Shown: positions 48,263 through 57,187 of the stretch, in pieces
How the letters are laid out: each line of letters begins with the position of its first letter
Position numbering within the stretch: position 1 is the first letter of the stretch
Assembly (NCBI RefSeq): GCF_002865605.1
Contig: NZ_CP025583.1
Span: forward strand, 662,501 to 726,500
Source of the DNA: Paracoccus jeotgali
GTDB taxonomy: Bacteria > Pseudomonadota > Alphaproteobacteria > Rhodobacterales > Rhodobacteraceae
Length of the DNA: 64,000 nucleotides
Reading direction: 5' to 3'
Notes under the pieces: model-generated
Seen by the model: the letters and a program-made list of their open reading frames with translations, nothing else
The model's database searches: none
Told to the model about the DNA's origin: nothing
Made by a program: the position numbers and the translations under genes

Positions 48263-48597
48263 TGGTGCCGCCACGTCTGACCGTGCCCCTGATCCTGGAA
48301 ACGCGCGAGCGTCAGCCCGACGGGATGGGCGGGCATAGCGTGCAATGGGTGGCGCTGGGGCAGGTCTTCGCCGCGATGAAGGCCGGGCGCGGCGCGATGC
48401 GGGGCGCCGAGGCCGGGCCGGAGAGCGTCGCCGGCTGGACGATCACGCTGCGCGGCTTTGCGGCCGGCGACCCGCGCCGGCCCCGGCCGGGGCAGCGGTT
48501 GCGGATGGGCACGCGGCTGTTCCGGATCGAATCCGTCGCCGAGGCGGACGCCGCCGGCCGCTATGTGCAGGTCATTGCCGAGGAGGAACTGGCATGA
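48262..48597 (+). CDS. GTA gp7, head completion/stopper protein
   Basis: The 111-residue beta-rich protein of the phage head-tail adaptor type (MVPPRLTVPLILETRERQPDGMGGHSVQW, VAGWTITLRGF, PRPGQRLRMGTRLFRIESV) seals the portal. It overlaps g6 by 1 nt and g8 by 4 nt. Confidence 0.85.
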   Translation: MVPPRLTVPLILETRERQPDGMGGHSVQWVALGQVFAAMKAGRGAMRGAEAGPESVAGWTITLRGFAAGDPRRPRPGQRLRMGTRLFRIESVAEADAAGRYVQVIAEEELA

Positions 48598-49013
48598 GCT
48601 ATCAGGCTTCGGTCGCGCTGCAGGGTGCGGTCTATCAATGCCTGCGGTCCGATGCGGCGCTGGGGGTGCTGGTCGGGGACGCGATCTTTGACGCGCTGCC
48701 GGTGGATGCGCCAGCCGGCGTCTATGTCTCGCTTGGCCCCGAGGATGCGCGGGGCTTCGCCGACAGCACCGGTGCCACGACGCGGCATGATTTCGTTGTC
48801 TCGGTCCTGGCCGGCAGCGATGACAGCGCCGGGTTTCGCGCCGTCAAACAGGCCGCCGTGGCCGTCAGCACGGCGCTGGAAGGCGCCGAGCTTGTCACCG
48901 ATGCGGGTCGGCTCGCCGGCCTGTGGTTTCTGCGCGCCCGCGCCAAGCGGGTCGAAAATGGCGCCGGACGACGGGTCGATCTGACCTTTCGCGCGCTGAT
49001 GGATCTGGCCTGA
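48594..49013 (+). CDS. GTA gp8, tail terminator (DUF3168)
   Basis: The 139-residue protein has the DUF3168 pattern: ALQGAVYQCLRSDAALGVLVGDAIFDALP, YVSLGPEDARGF, and a C-terminal RVDLTFRALMDLA. It caps the tail tube. It begins at ATGA overlapping g7. Confidence 0.88.
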   Translation: MSYQASVALQGAVYQCLRSDAALGVLVGDAIFDALPVDAPAGVYVSLGPEDARGFADSTGATTRHDFVVSVLAGSDDSAGFRAVKQAAVAVSTALEGAELVTDAGRLAGLWFLRARAKRVENGAGRRVDLTFRALMDLA

Positions 49014-49023
49014 GGAGGCAAAC

Positions 49024-49436
49024 ATGGCGGTTCAAAACGGACGCGATCTGTTGATCAAGATGGACATGACCGGGGCAGGCGAGTTCGAGACCGTGGCCGG
49101 TCTGCGGGCAACCCGGATCGGCTTCAACGCCGAAAGCATCGATGTCACCAGCCTGGAAAGCGAAGGCCGCTGGCGCGAACTGCTCGCCGGGGCGGGGTGC
49201 GCTCGGCCTCGATCTCGGGGTCGGGGGTGTTTCGCGACGCGGTGACCGATGGCCGGGCGCGGCAGGTGTTTTTCGACGGCGAGGTGCCGCGCTGCCAGGT
49301 CATCATCCCCGATTTCGGCATTGTCGAGGGGCCGTTTCAGATCACCTCGCTGGAATATGCAGGCAGCCATAACGGCGAGGCGACCTATGAGATCGCACTC
49401 GCCAGCGCAGGTGCGCTGAGCTTTCTGGCGCTGTGA
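49024..49436 (+). pseudogene. GTA gp9, major tail-tube protein, -1 frameshift
   Basis: The first 57 codons (MAVQNGRDLLIKMDMTGAG to RWRELLAGAG) run into a short wrong frame after GGGG at 49194-49197. From 49197 the conserved remainder (RSASISGSGVFRDAVTDGRARQVFFDGEVPRCQ) continues in the next frame to 49436. Adding one G restores a 137-residue tail-tube protein of normal length. As read, tubes could not be made. The lesion, a real mutation or an under-called G, is the mirror of the one in g4. Confidence 0.85.
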
Positions 49437-49753
49437 TGGTCAACCCGATGCGTGGTGAGGTCCAGGTTACGCTGGACGGGGTGCCGCATGCCGCGCGGCT
49501 GACGCTGGGCGCGCTGGCAGAGTTGGAGGCGGCGCTGCAGACCGGCTCGCTGGTCGAACTGGCGGCGCGGTTCGAGGAGGGGCGGTTCTCGGCCCGCGAC
49601 GTGATCGCGGTGATCGAGGCGGGGTTGCGCGGTGGCGGTTGGCGCGGTGCGCGCGAGGCGCTGCTGGCCGCCGATGTCGCGGGCGGGCCGATCGGTGCGG
49701 CGCGGGCAGCCGGCATGCTGCTGGCGCGGGCCTTCGCGCTGCCCCCGGCATGA
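49436..49753 (+). CDS. GTA gp10, tail assembly chaperone-type protein
   Basis: This is a 105-residue GTA family protein with GEVQVTLDGVPHAARLTLGALAELEAALQTGSLVEL and AGMLLARAFALP. It matches the 'gene transfer agent family protein' at the tail-chaperone position. It starts at the g9 stop (TGATG, or GTG 3 nt earlier) and overlaps g10.1 by 4 nt. Confidence 0.85.
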   Translation: MVNPMRGEVQVTLDGVPHAARLTLGALAELEAALQTGSLVELAARFEEGRFSARDVIAVIEAGLRGGGWRGAREALLAADVAGGPIGAARAAGMLLARAFALPPA

Positions 49754-49977
49754 GCGGCGGGCTGGACTGGCCCGGCCTGATGCGCGCGGGCCTTGCCGGT
49801 TTGCGCCTGACGCCGGACCAGTTCTGGCAGCTGACCCCGGCGGAACTGGCGCTGATGCTGGGGATCGAACCCGATGCGGCCCCGATGAGCCGGTCGCGGC
49901 TGGAGGCGCTGAGCCGCCTGTGGCCCGACCGCCCCCCGAGCAAGGAGACGGAAGATGGCGGACCGGAACGGATTTGA
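49750..49977 (+). CDS. GTA g10.1, phage tail assembly chaperone
   Basis: The 75-residue protein (MSGGLDWPGLMRAGLAGL, TPDQFWQLTPAELALMLG) has the conserved WQLTPAEL motif of the short TAC protein that follows g10 in GTAs. It overlaps both neighbours. Confidence 0.85.
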   Translation: MSGGLDWPGLMRAGLAGLRLTPDQFWQLTPAELALMLGIEPDAAPMSRSRLEALSRLWPDRPPSKETEDGGPERI

Positions 49978-50614
49978 CCGCGACAGCGACATGCTGGAGC
50001 AGGAATACGACAAGTCCTCGCAAATGACGGCGGTGCTGTCGGCGGAGTTGGGTCGGATGCAGCAGTCGATGCTGCTGACCAGCCGCGAGGCCGACAGCTT
50101 TGCCAATGGCATGACCAGCGGGCTGAAACGGGCCTTTGACGGGCTGATCTTTGACGGCATGAAGCTGAGCGACGCGCTGACCGGCATTGCCCGCAGCATG
50201 TCCGACACGGCCTATTCGATCGCGATGAAGCCGATCAAGGACGCGGTCTCGGCGGCGCTGTCGCAGTCGCTGGGCGGCGGGGCGGGCGGTGAGCCGCTGC
50301 CGTTTGCCAAGGGCGGGGCGTTTGCCCAGGGTCGGGTCACGGCCTTTGCCAAGGGCGGCGTCGTCTCGCAGCCCACGCATTTTCACATGCGCGGCGGGAC
50401 CGGGCTGATGGGCGAGGCCGGGCCAGAGGCGATCATGCCGCTGACGCGGGGCGCCGATGGGCGGCTGGGGGTCGCGGCGGCGGGCGGCACTTCGCGGCCG
50501 GTCAGCGTCAACATCACCGTCAACACGCCCGATGTGGCGGGGTTTGCCCGGTCGCAAAGCCAGATCGCCGCGCAGATGGGCCGGCTGCTGGCGCGCGGCC
50601 AGCGAAATATGTGA
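49955..50614 (+). CDS. GTA gp11, short tape measure protein
   Basis: The 219-residue protein is short for a tape measure but normal for GTAs with short tails. A helical N-half (TAVLSAELGRMQQSMLLTSREADSF) is followed by a Gly-rich tract and the phage-typical FAKGGVVSQPTHFHMRGGTGLMGEAGPEAIMPLTRG. It sets tail length and may pass into the target envelope. Confidence 0.88.
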   Translation: MADRNGFDRDSDMLEQEYDKSSQMTAVLSAELGRMQQSMLLTSREADSFANGMTSGLKRAFDGLIFDGMKLSDALTGIARSMSDTAYSIAMKPIKDAVSAALSQSLGGGAGGEPLPFAKGGAFAQGRVTAFAKGGVVSQPTHFHMRGGTGLMGEAGPEAIMPLTRGADGRLGVAAAGGTSRPVSVNITVNTPDVAGFARSQSQIAAQMGRLLARGQRNM

Positions 50615-50620
50615 GGCATC

Positions 50621-51250
50621 ATGTTCCACGAGATCAGATTTCCGGCCAACCTTTCCTTCGGGTCGGTCGGCGGGCCCGAGCGGCGGACCGAGATCGTCAC
50701 GCTGACCAACGGCCACGAGGAGCGCAACACCCCCTGGGCCCATTCGCGGCGCCATTACGATGCCGGGCTGGGGCTGCGCTCGCTGGACGACATCGCGGCG
50801 CTGATCGCGTTTTTCGAGGGGCGGGGCGGGCAGCTGCACGGCTTTCGCTGGAAGGACTGGGCCGATTACAAAAGCTGCGCGCCGAGCCGCGCGCCAGAGT
50901 TCACCGACCAGCAGATCGGGGTCGGCGACGGCCGGTTGCAGCAGTTCCAGCTGTGCAAGGCCTACGCCTCGGGGCCGGGGCGCTATTTCCGGCCGATCCT
51001 GAAGCCGGTGCTGGGCACGGTGCTGCTGGGCGTGGGCGGCGAGCCGCAGCGCGAGGGGCTGGATTTCCACGTCGACCCGGCGACCGGCATCATCAGCCTG
51101 ACCACCGCCGCCGGACCGGGGGCCGAGATCACGGCGGGGTTCGAATTCGACGTCCCGGTCCGCTTCGACACCGACCGGATCGCGGTCTCGGTCGCGTCGT
51201 TTCAGGCGGGCGACATGCCGCAGGTTCCGGTGATCGAGGTGCGGCCATGA
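50621..51250 (+). CDS. GTA gp12, distal tail protein (DUF2460)
   Basis: The 209-residue protein has the DUF2460 start MFHEIRFPANLSFGSVGGPERRTEIV and the mid-section EGRGGQLHGFRWKDWADYK, ending FQAGDMPQVPVIEVRP. It forms the ring at the distal tail. The stop overlaps g13 by 4 nt. Confidence 0.92.
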   Translation: MFHEIRFPANLSFGSVGGPERRTEIVTLTNGHEERNTPWAHSRRHYDAGLGLRSLDDIAALIAFFEGRGGQLHGFRWKDWADYKSCAPSRAPEFTDQQIGVGDGRLQQFQLCKAYASGPGRYFRPILKPVLGTVLLGVGGEPQREGLDFHVDPATGIISLTTAAGPGAEITAGFEFDVPVRFDTDRIAVSVASFQAGDMPQVPVIEVRP

Positions 51251-52125
51251 CGACGACGGGCATGGCGCGCGCCTGGGCGATCACGCGCAAGGATGGCGTG
51301 GTTCTGGGCTTCACCGACCACGATGGCGAGTTGCGCTTCGCCGGGGTGGTGTTCCGTCCCCGCGCCGGTCTGACGGCGCAGGCAGTGGTTCAGGGCGCGG
51401 GGCTGTCGGTCGACAATACCGAGGCCGTGGGTGCCCTGTCGGATGAGGCGATCACCGAACGCGACATCCTGGCCGGCCGCTGGGACGGGGCGGAGCTGCG
51501 GCAATGGGATGTGGACTGGCAGGCGCCGGACCAGCACCGGCTGGTGTTTCGCGGGCATCTGGGCGAGGTCTCGCGCAGCGGCGGTGCCTTCAAGGCCGAG
51601 CTGCGCGGGCTGGCCGAGGCGCTGAACCGGCCGATGGGGCGGGTGTTCCATCCGCGCTGTTCAGCCGTGTTGGGCGATGGCGCCTGCAAGGTCGATCTGA
51701 CGCGGCCGGGGCTGACGGGCGAGGGGCATGTCGTTTCGGTCGAGGGCGGTCGGCTGCGGCTGGGCGGGCTTGAGGGGTTCTCTGATCGGTGGTTCGAGCG
51801 GGGGATGCTGCGTCTGACCTCTGGCGCGGCCGAGGGGTTGTCGGGGCATGTCAAGAACGACCGGGCGCTGCCGCAGGGCCAGCGCGAGGTCGATCTGTGG
51901 ACCCAGACCGGCATCCTGCCTGCGCCGGGCGACCGGGTGAAGCTGATCGCGGGCTGTGACAAGGCGGCGGAGACCTGTCGGTTGAAGTTCAACAACTATC
52001 TGAACTTTCGCGGCTTTCCGCATCTGCCGCAAGAGGATTGGCTGATGGCGCCGGGCAAGGAGAGCGGTCGCTCCGAAGAGATCCTGCGCAAGTTCCGCGA
52101 GGGGGGTGGCATTGTCGAGGTCTGA
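51247..52125 (+). CDS. GTA gp13, baseplate hub protein with four cysteines
   Basis: The 292-residue protein of the DUF2163/phage BR0599 family has MARAWAITRKDGVVLGFTDHDGEL at the start. Four Cys (138, 147, 237, 244 in CSAVLGDGAC and GCDKAAETC) match the pattern that holds an Fe-S cluster in the RcGTA hub structure. It connects tail and megatron. ATGA overlap with g12. Confidence 0.9.
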   Translation: MTTTGMARAWAITRKDGVVLGFTDHDGELRFAGVVFRPRAGLTAQAVVQGAGLSVDNTEAVGALSDEAITERDILAGRWDGAELRQWDVDWQAPDQHRLVFRGHLGEVSRSGGAFKAELRGLAEALNRPMGRVFHPRCSAVLGDGACKVDLTRPGLTGEGHVVSVEGGRLRLGGLEGFSDRWFERGMLRLTSGAAEGLSGHVKNDRALPQGQREVDLWTQTGILPAPGDRVKLIAGCDKAAETCRLKFNNYLNFRGFPHLPQEDWLMAPGKESGRSEEILRKFREGGGIVEV

Positions 52126-52537
52126 CGTCGTCCACATCGCCCGCGCCTGGATCGGCACGCCCTATGTCCATCAGGCGAGTGTCCGGGGCGCGGGCGCCGA
52201 TTGCCTGGGCCTGATCCGGGGCATCTGGCGCGAGTTGCATGGGTGCGAGCCCGAGGCCGCGCCGGCCTATACGCCCGATTGGGGCGAGTATGACGGGGCC
52301 GAGCTGCTGCTGGCCGGCGCCCGGCGCAACCTGCTGCCTGATAATGAGGCCGACGAGCTAGGGCAGGTGCTGCTGTTCCGGATGCGCAGCGGCGCGGTGG
52401 CCAAGCATCTGGGCATCGTCTCGGCCGTCGGCGCACGGCCCGCCTTCATCCACGCCTATGACCGCCACGGCGTCACCGAAAGCCCGCTTTCGACGCCGTG
52501 GCGCCAGCGGATCGCCGCGCGCTTCCGCTTTCCCTGA
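52106..52537 (+). CDS. GTA gp14, NlpC/P60 peptidase
   Basis: This is a 143-residue cell-wall peptidase with catalytic Cys33 (GADCLGLIRG) and His101 (AVAKHLGIVS), and a later FIHAYDR. It helps the particle through the recipient peptidoglycan. The start is a GTG at 52106 after GAGGGGGG, overlapping g13 by 20 nt. Confidence 0.9.
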   Translation: MALSRSDVVHIARAWIGTPYVHQASVRGAGADCLGLIRGIWRELHGCEPEAAPAYTPDWGEYDGAELLLAGARRNLLPDNEADELGQVLLFRMRSGAVAKHLGIVSAVGARPAFIHAYDRHGVTESPLSTPWRQRIAARFRFP

Positions 52538-52555
52538 CCACGCAAGGAGTTCGCC

Positions 52556-55500
52556 ATGGCGACGATCCTGTTATCCGCTGTCGGTGCCTCGCTGGGGGCA
52601 GGATTTGGCGGCACTGTTCTGGGCCTGGGCGGGGCGGTCATCGGCCGCGCCATCGGCGCCACTGTCGGCCGGGTCATCGATCAGCGGCTGCTGGGCGGCG
52701 GCGCGCAGGCGGTCGAGACCGGCCGCATCGACCGGCTGCGCTTCCAGACCACCGGCGAGGGCGTGTCGATCCCGCGTGTCTGGGGGCAGATGCGCCTGCC
52801 GGGTCACGTCATCTGGGCCGCGCCGCTGACCGAGATCTCGTCTTCGCGCAAGGCGGGGAAGGGGACGGCGCCGCGGGTGACGAATGTCTCGTATCGGCTC
52901 AGCTTTGCGCTGGCGCTCTGCGAGGGGCCGATCCTGGGCATCGGGCGGGTCTGGGCGGATGGCGAGGAAGTCGCGCCCTCTGACATGAACATGCGGGTCT
53001 ATACCGGCAGCGAGGATCAGCAGCCCGACCCCTGCATCGCCGCCCACGAGGCCGAGGCCGCGCCCGCCTATCGCGGCACGGCCTATGTGGTGATCGAGGA
53101 ACTGGCACTGGAGAAATGGGGCAACCGCCTGCCGCAGCTGAGCTTTGAGGTCACGCGCGCCAGCCAGAGCGGCGGCGATCTGTCGCAGCAGGTGCAGGCG
53201 GTCGCGATGATCCCCGGCACGGGCGAGTATTCGTTGGCGACGACTCCGGTCAGCTATGATCTGGGTCTGGGTGCGCGGGCGGCGGCGAACAGCGCCACGG
53301 CGCTGGCGCGGACGGATTTTCTGGCCTCGCTGGACTGTCTGCGTCGGGAGCTGCCGCGGGCGAGGTCGGTGTCGCTGGTGGTGTCGTGGTTCGGGGACGA
53401 TCTGCGCGTCGGTCACTGCACCCTGCGGCCCAAGGTCGAAGATACCGGCCGCGACGGCGATGCGATGAAATGGCGCGCGGGCGGGATCGGTCGGGCGCAG
53501 GCGCAGATGGTGGCGCGAAAGGACGATCGGCCGATCTATGGCGGGACGCCTGCCGATGCCTCGGTTGTCGAGGCGCTGCGGGCGCTGCGTGCGGAAGGCT
53601 GCAAGCCGGTCTTCTATCCCTTTATCCTGATGGAGCAGCTAGCCGGGAACGGCCGGCCCGATCCGTGGTCGGGCGCGGCGGATCAGCCGGTCATGCCCTG
53701 GCGCGGTCGCATCACCGCCGAGATCGCACCGGGCCGCGAGGGCAGCCCGGACGGCAGCGCCGAGAACGCCGCCGATATCGCGCGGTTCTTCGGCACCGCC
53801 GCCCGCGACGATTTTTCCGTGCGCGACGGCCGCGTGATCTATAGCGGCCCGACCGAGTGGAGCTATCGCCGCTTTATCCTGCATTACGCGCATCTCTGCG
53901 CGTTGGCGGGTGGGGTGGACGCGTTCCTGATCGGCTCGGAAATGCTCGGGCTGACGCAGTTGCGCGGGCCGGGAAACAGCTTTCCGGCTGTCGCGGCGCT
54001 GCGGGCGCTTGCGGCGGATGTGCGCGCGATTCTGGGGCCGTCGGTCAAGATCAGCTATGCCGCCGACTGGTCGGAGTATTATGGCTATCACCCCGGCGGC
54101 GGCGAGGCGTTCTTTCACCTCGACCCGCTTTGGGCCGATGCGAATATCGATTTCATCGGCATCGACAACTACATGCCGCTCTCCGACTGGCGCGAGGGCG
54201 AGGAGCATCTGGATGCCCATTGGGGCCGGATCGACGCGCCCGGCTATCTGGAATCGCAGGTCGCGGGGGGCGAGGGCTATGACTGGTATTATGCCGATCC
54301 CGCCCATCGCGAGGCGCAGATCCGCACGCCCATCACCGACGGCACCCATCAGGAACCGTGGCTGTGGCGCTACAAGGATCTGCTGAACTGGTGGTCGCGT
54401 CCGCATCACGACCGGCCGTTGGGCGAGCGGAGCGCGGTCGCGACTGCCTGGGTGCCGCGATCAAAACCGTTCTGGTTCACCGAGATCGGCTGCGCGGCGC
54501 TGGACAAGGCGACCAACCAGCCGAACAAGTTCCTGGACGCCAACAGCTCGGAATCGATGCTGCCCTATTACTCGACCGGGCGGCGCGACGATGTGGTGCA
54601 GGCGGCCTATCTGCGGGCGCTGACCGGCTATTGGGGCGATCCGGCGAACAACCCGATCGGCGTCTATGGCGGGCCGATGGTCGACATGTCGCGCGCCCAT
54701 GTCTGGTGCTGGGACACGCGACCCTTTCCGGCCTTTCCGGGACGGGTCGATCTGTGGGCCGATGGTCCGGCGTGGGAGCGGGGGCATTGGCTGAACGGGC
54801 GCGCCGGTGCCGTGCCGCTGGCCTCGGTCGTGGCGGATGTCTGTCTGGCCGCGGGGGTCACGGCGTTCGACAGCGCGGGGCTGTCGGGGGTGGTGCGGGG
54901 CTATGTGGCACAGGGCGGCGAGACGCCGCGTGCGGTGCTGCAACCGCTGATGCTGGCTTACGGTTTCGACGCGGTCGAGCGTGACGGCGTGCTGCGCTTT
55001 GTCATGCGCGACGGGCTGGTGACGGCGGCCCTGGCCGAGCCGGAGCTGGCCGAACAGCAGGACGGGGCGCATGAGACGGTGCGCGCGCCTGATGCCGAGA
55101 TGACCGGCCGGCTGCGGCTGTCGCATGTCGCGGTGGGGGATGCCTATGCGACCTCGACCGTCGAGGCGGTGCTGCCGGGCGATCCCTCGCCCGCCGTGGC
55201 CGAGAGCGAGATCCCGCTGCTGCTGACCGTGCCCGAGGCGCGGGCCGTGGCCGAACGCTGGTTGGCGGAATCGCATATCAGCCGCGACACGATCCGCTTT
55301 ACCCTGCCGCCGTCGCAGGCGCGGTTCGGGCCGGGGGATGTGATCGCCCTGACCCGGCGCGGCGATGCCGGGCCCACGCGCTGGCGCATCGACCGGGTCG
55401 AGCGTGCCGGCAGCGTCACCGTCGATGCCGTGCGGACCGAGGCCGGCGTCTATCGCCCGGCGGACCAGCTGGACCACGCGATCAGCGTGCCGCGCTATCA

Positions 55501-56419
55501 GCCGCCCTTGCCGGTGCTGCCGCTGATCATGGACCTGCCGCTGATGCGGGGCTCCGAGGTGCCGCACGCGCCGCATCTGGCGGTGGCGGCGAAGCCCTGG
55601 CCGGGCTCGGTCGCCGCCTATGCCTCGGACGAGGCCGAGGGCGGCTTCATGCTGAACGCGACGCTGCCGCAGGGGGCGATGATCGGGCGGACCGAAAACG
55701 TCCTGCCGCGTGCGCGGTCCGGTCTGCTTGACCGGGGCGAGCCGCTGCGGGTGCGGTTCAGCGATGGGGCGCTGTCGTCGGTCTCGATGCAGTCGCTGCT
55801 GCAGGGTGCGAACCGTCTCGCGATCGGCGATGGCAGCCCGGAGAACTGGGAGATCCTGCAGTTCCGGGCCGCGGTGCCGCTGGCGCCCGGCTATTGGGCG
55901 CTGAGCGAGCGGTTGCGCGGGCAATGCGGGACCGATGCGCTGATGCCCGCGGCGTGGCCCATCGGATCGGTCGTCGTCGTGCTGGACGAATCGCTGACGC
56001 AGCTGGGGCTGGACCCGGTGCTGCTGGGGCAGCGCCGCTTTTGGCGGGTCGGTCCGGCGCAGCGGACGGTCGACGATGCCAGCTATGTGTTGCGCGAAAC
56101 CGCGACGCGGGGTGCCGGGCTGCGGCCGTTGTCGCCCTGTCACCTGCGGCTGTCGGGCGACCGGCTGCGCTGGACCCGCCGCACGCGGCATCAGGGCGAC
56201 CGCTGGGATCTGCCCGAGGTGCCGCTGGCCGAGGCGCGCGAATCCTATCTGGTGCGCGTCGTCGCGGATGGGGTGACGCGCGATTTCAGCACCGCCTCGC
56301 CCTCGCTGGTGCTGCCTGCCGATCTGCTGGCGCTGGTCGGGACCGGGCGGATGACCGTCGCGGTGGCGCAGATCTCTGACGATTACGGCCCCGGCCTATT
56401 CACCGAAAGGAGCTTTTGA
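52556..56419 (+). CDS. GTA gp15 megatron (tail/host-specificity protein with TIM-barrel domain)
   Basis: The 1287-residue protein starts with a hydrophobic Gly-rich segment (SLGAGFGGTVLGLGGAVIGRAIGA) that may insert into membrane, then a phage tail-hub core. Next is the GTA_TIM glycoside-hydrolase-like barrel (ISYAADWSEYYGYHPGGGEAFFHLDPLW, FIGIDNYMPLSDW), and finally receptor-binding beta domains (GLLDRGEPLRVRFSDGAL). It forms the central baseplate spike. It overlaps the next gene by 4 nt. Confidence 0.94.
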   Translation: MATILLSAVGASLGAGFGGTVLGLGGAVIGRAIGATVGRVIDQRLLGGGAQAVETGRIDRLRFQTTGEGVSIPRVWGQMRLPGHVIWAAPLTEISSSRKAGKGTAPRVTNVSYRLSFALALCEGPILGIGRVWADGEEVAPSDMNMRVYTGSEDQQPDPCIAAHEAEAAPAYRGTAYVVIEELALEKWGNRLPQLSFEVTRASQSGGDLSQQVQAVAMIPGTGEYSLATTPVSYDLGLGARAAANSATALARTDFLASLDCLRRELPRARSVSLVVSWFGDDLRVGHCTLRPKVEDTGRDGDAMKWRAGGIGRAQAQMVARKDDRPIYGGTPADASVVEALRALRAEGCKPVFYPFILMEQLAGNGRPDPWSGAADQPVMPWRGRITAEIAPGREGSPDGSAENAADIARFFGTAARDDFSVRDGRVIYSGPTEWSYRRFILHYAHLCALAGGVDAFLIGSEMLGLTQLRGPGNSFPAVAALRALAADVRAILGPSVKISYAADWSEYYGYHPGGGEAFFHLDPLWADANIDFIGIDNYMPLSDWREGEEHLDAHWGRIDAPGYLESQVAGGEGYDWYYADPAHREAQIRTPITDGTHQEPWLWRYKDLLNWWSRPHHDRPLGERSAVATAWVPRSKPFWFTEIGCAALDKATNQPNKFLDANSSESMLPYYSTGRRDDVVQAAYLRALTGYWGDPANNPIGVYGGPMVDMSRAHVWCWDTRPFPAFPGRVDLWADGPAWERGHWLNGRAGAVPLASVVADVCLAAGVTAFDSAGLSGVVRGYVAQGGETPRAVLQPLMLAYGFDAVERDGVLRFVMRDGLVTAALAEPELAEQQDGAHETVRAPDAEMTGRLRLSHVAVGDAYATSTVEAVLPGDPSPAVAESEIPLLLTVPEARAVAERWLAESHISRDTIRFTLPPSQARFGPGDVIALTRRGDAGPTRWRIDRVERAGSVTVDAVRTEAGVYRPADQLDHAISVPRYQPPLPVLPLIMDLPLMRGSEVPHAPHLAVAAKPWPGSVAAYASDEAEGGFMLNATLPQGAMIGRTENVLPRARSGLLDRGEPLRVRFSDGALSSVSMQSLLQGANRLAIGDGSPENWEILQFRAAVPLAPGYWALSERLRGQCGTDALMPAAWPIGSVVVVLDESLTQLGLDPVLLGQRRFWRVGPAQRTVDDASYVLRETATRGAGLRPLSPCHLRLSGDRLRWTRRTRHQGDRWDLPEVPLAEARESYLVRVVADGVTRDFSTASPSLVLPADLLALVGTGRMTVAVAQISDDYGPGLFTERSF

Positions 56420-57135
56420 TGACCGATCACGCGACCCCCCGACTGTCCCTGCCTCTGGTGCAGGCGGCGCAAGCCCAGAAGCATGTGACGGTGAACGAAT
56501 CGCTGGCCCGGCTGGACGGCATGGTGAACCTTGTCTTGCAAAGCGCGCAGCTTGACGCGCCCCCCGGCCAGCCGGTCGAGGGGGCGTGCTACGGCGTTCC
56601 GCCGGGCGCGAGCGGGGCCTGGGCCGGGCAGGACGGGCGCATCGCGATGGCCGCGAATGGCGGCGGGTGGAGCTATGTCGAGCCGCGGCGCGGGATGCAG
56701 GCGTTTGTGGCTGATCGCGGCGTCAGCGCGGTGTTCGACGGCGAACTGTGGGTCGAGGGTGCGCTGACGCTGGGGCAGTTCGGCTCTGCCCTGATGGCGC
56801 GGACGGAAGAGATCGAGTTGGATCTGACGTCAGGCGGCAGCGTCACCTCGACCCTGTATCTGCCGCCGGGCGGGATGGTGATCGGGGTTGCGGCGCGGGT
56901 GACGCAGGCGATCACAGGATCTCTGTTCAGCTGGCGGCTGGGGACCGAGGGCGCGCTGGACCGCTTTGGCGCGAATCTGGGCACGCAGGCGGGGTCATGG
57001 GCGCGAGGGATGCTGTCGCAGCCGCTGACCTATTGGGAGCCTGCGCCGGTGATCCTGACCGCGACCGGCGGCGACTTCGCTGGCGGGCGGGTGCGGATCG
57101 CGGCGCATTGGCTGGAACTCGGCCTGCCGGGGTGA
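56416..57135 (+). CDS. DUF2793 protein at the end of the GTA cluster
   Basis: The 239-residue protein has the DUF2793 start RLSLPLVQAAQAQKHVTVNESLARLD and a C-terminal beta-rich domain (SVTSTLYLPPGGMVIGVAARVTQAITGS) like tail-fibre or adhesin ends. It is likely an accessory host-recognition protein of the particle. It begins at ATGATG overlapping g15. Confidence 0.85.
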   Translation: MMTDHATPRLSLPLVQAAQAQKHVTVNESLARLDGMVNLVLQSAQLDAPPGQPVEGACYGVPPGASGAWAGQDGRIAMAANGGGWSYVEPRRGMQAFVADRGVSAVFDGELWVEGALTLGQFGSALMARTEEIELDLTSGGSVTSTLYLPPGGMVIGVAARVTQAITGSLFSWRLGTEGALDRFGANLGTQAGSWARGMLSQPLTYWEPAPVILTATGGDFAGGRVRIAAHWLELGLPG

Positions 57136-57187
57136 CGGCTTTCCGGCTGCGCGGGTTTGCGGTAAGTTGCGTCAAAAGGAGACCGCG

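Larger units (their letters stand above)
42562..57135 (+). mobile_element. RcGTA-like gene transfer agent structural cluster
   Basis: Sixteen-plus co-directional genes follow the R. capsulatus GTA order: small and large terminase, portal, g3.5, prohead protease, capsid, adaptor, stopper, tail terminator, tail tube, two chaperone-type genes, tape measure, distal tail, hub, NlpC/P60 peptidase, megatron, then DUF2793. No integrase, replication or lysogeny gene and no att-like repeats flank it. cysE follows, as in other Rhodobacterales. GTAs are domesticated phage-derived particles that package random host DNA. Three genes are interrupted as read (g2, g4, g9). Confidence 0.93.

Noticed and set aside
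42562..57135. The GTA cluster as an ordinary prophage
   Set aside because: No integrase, repressor, replication gene or attachment repeats flank it, and gene order matches RcGTA.
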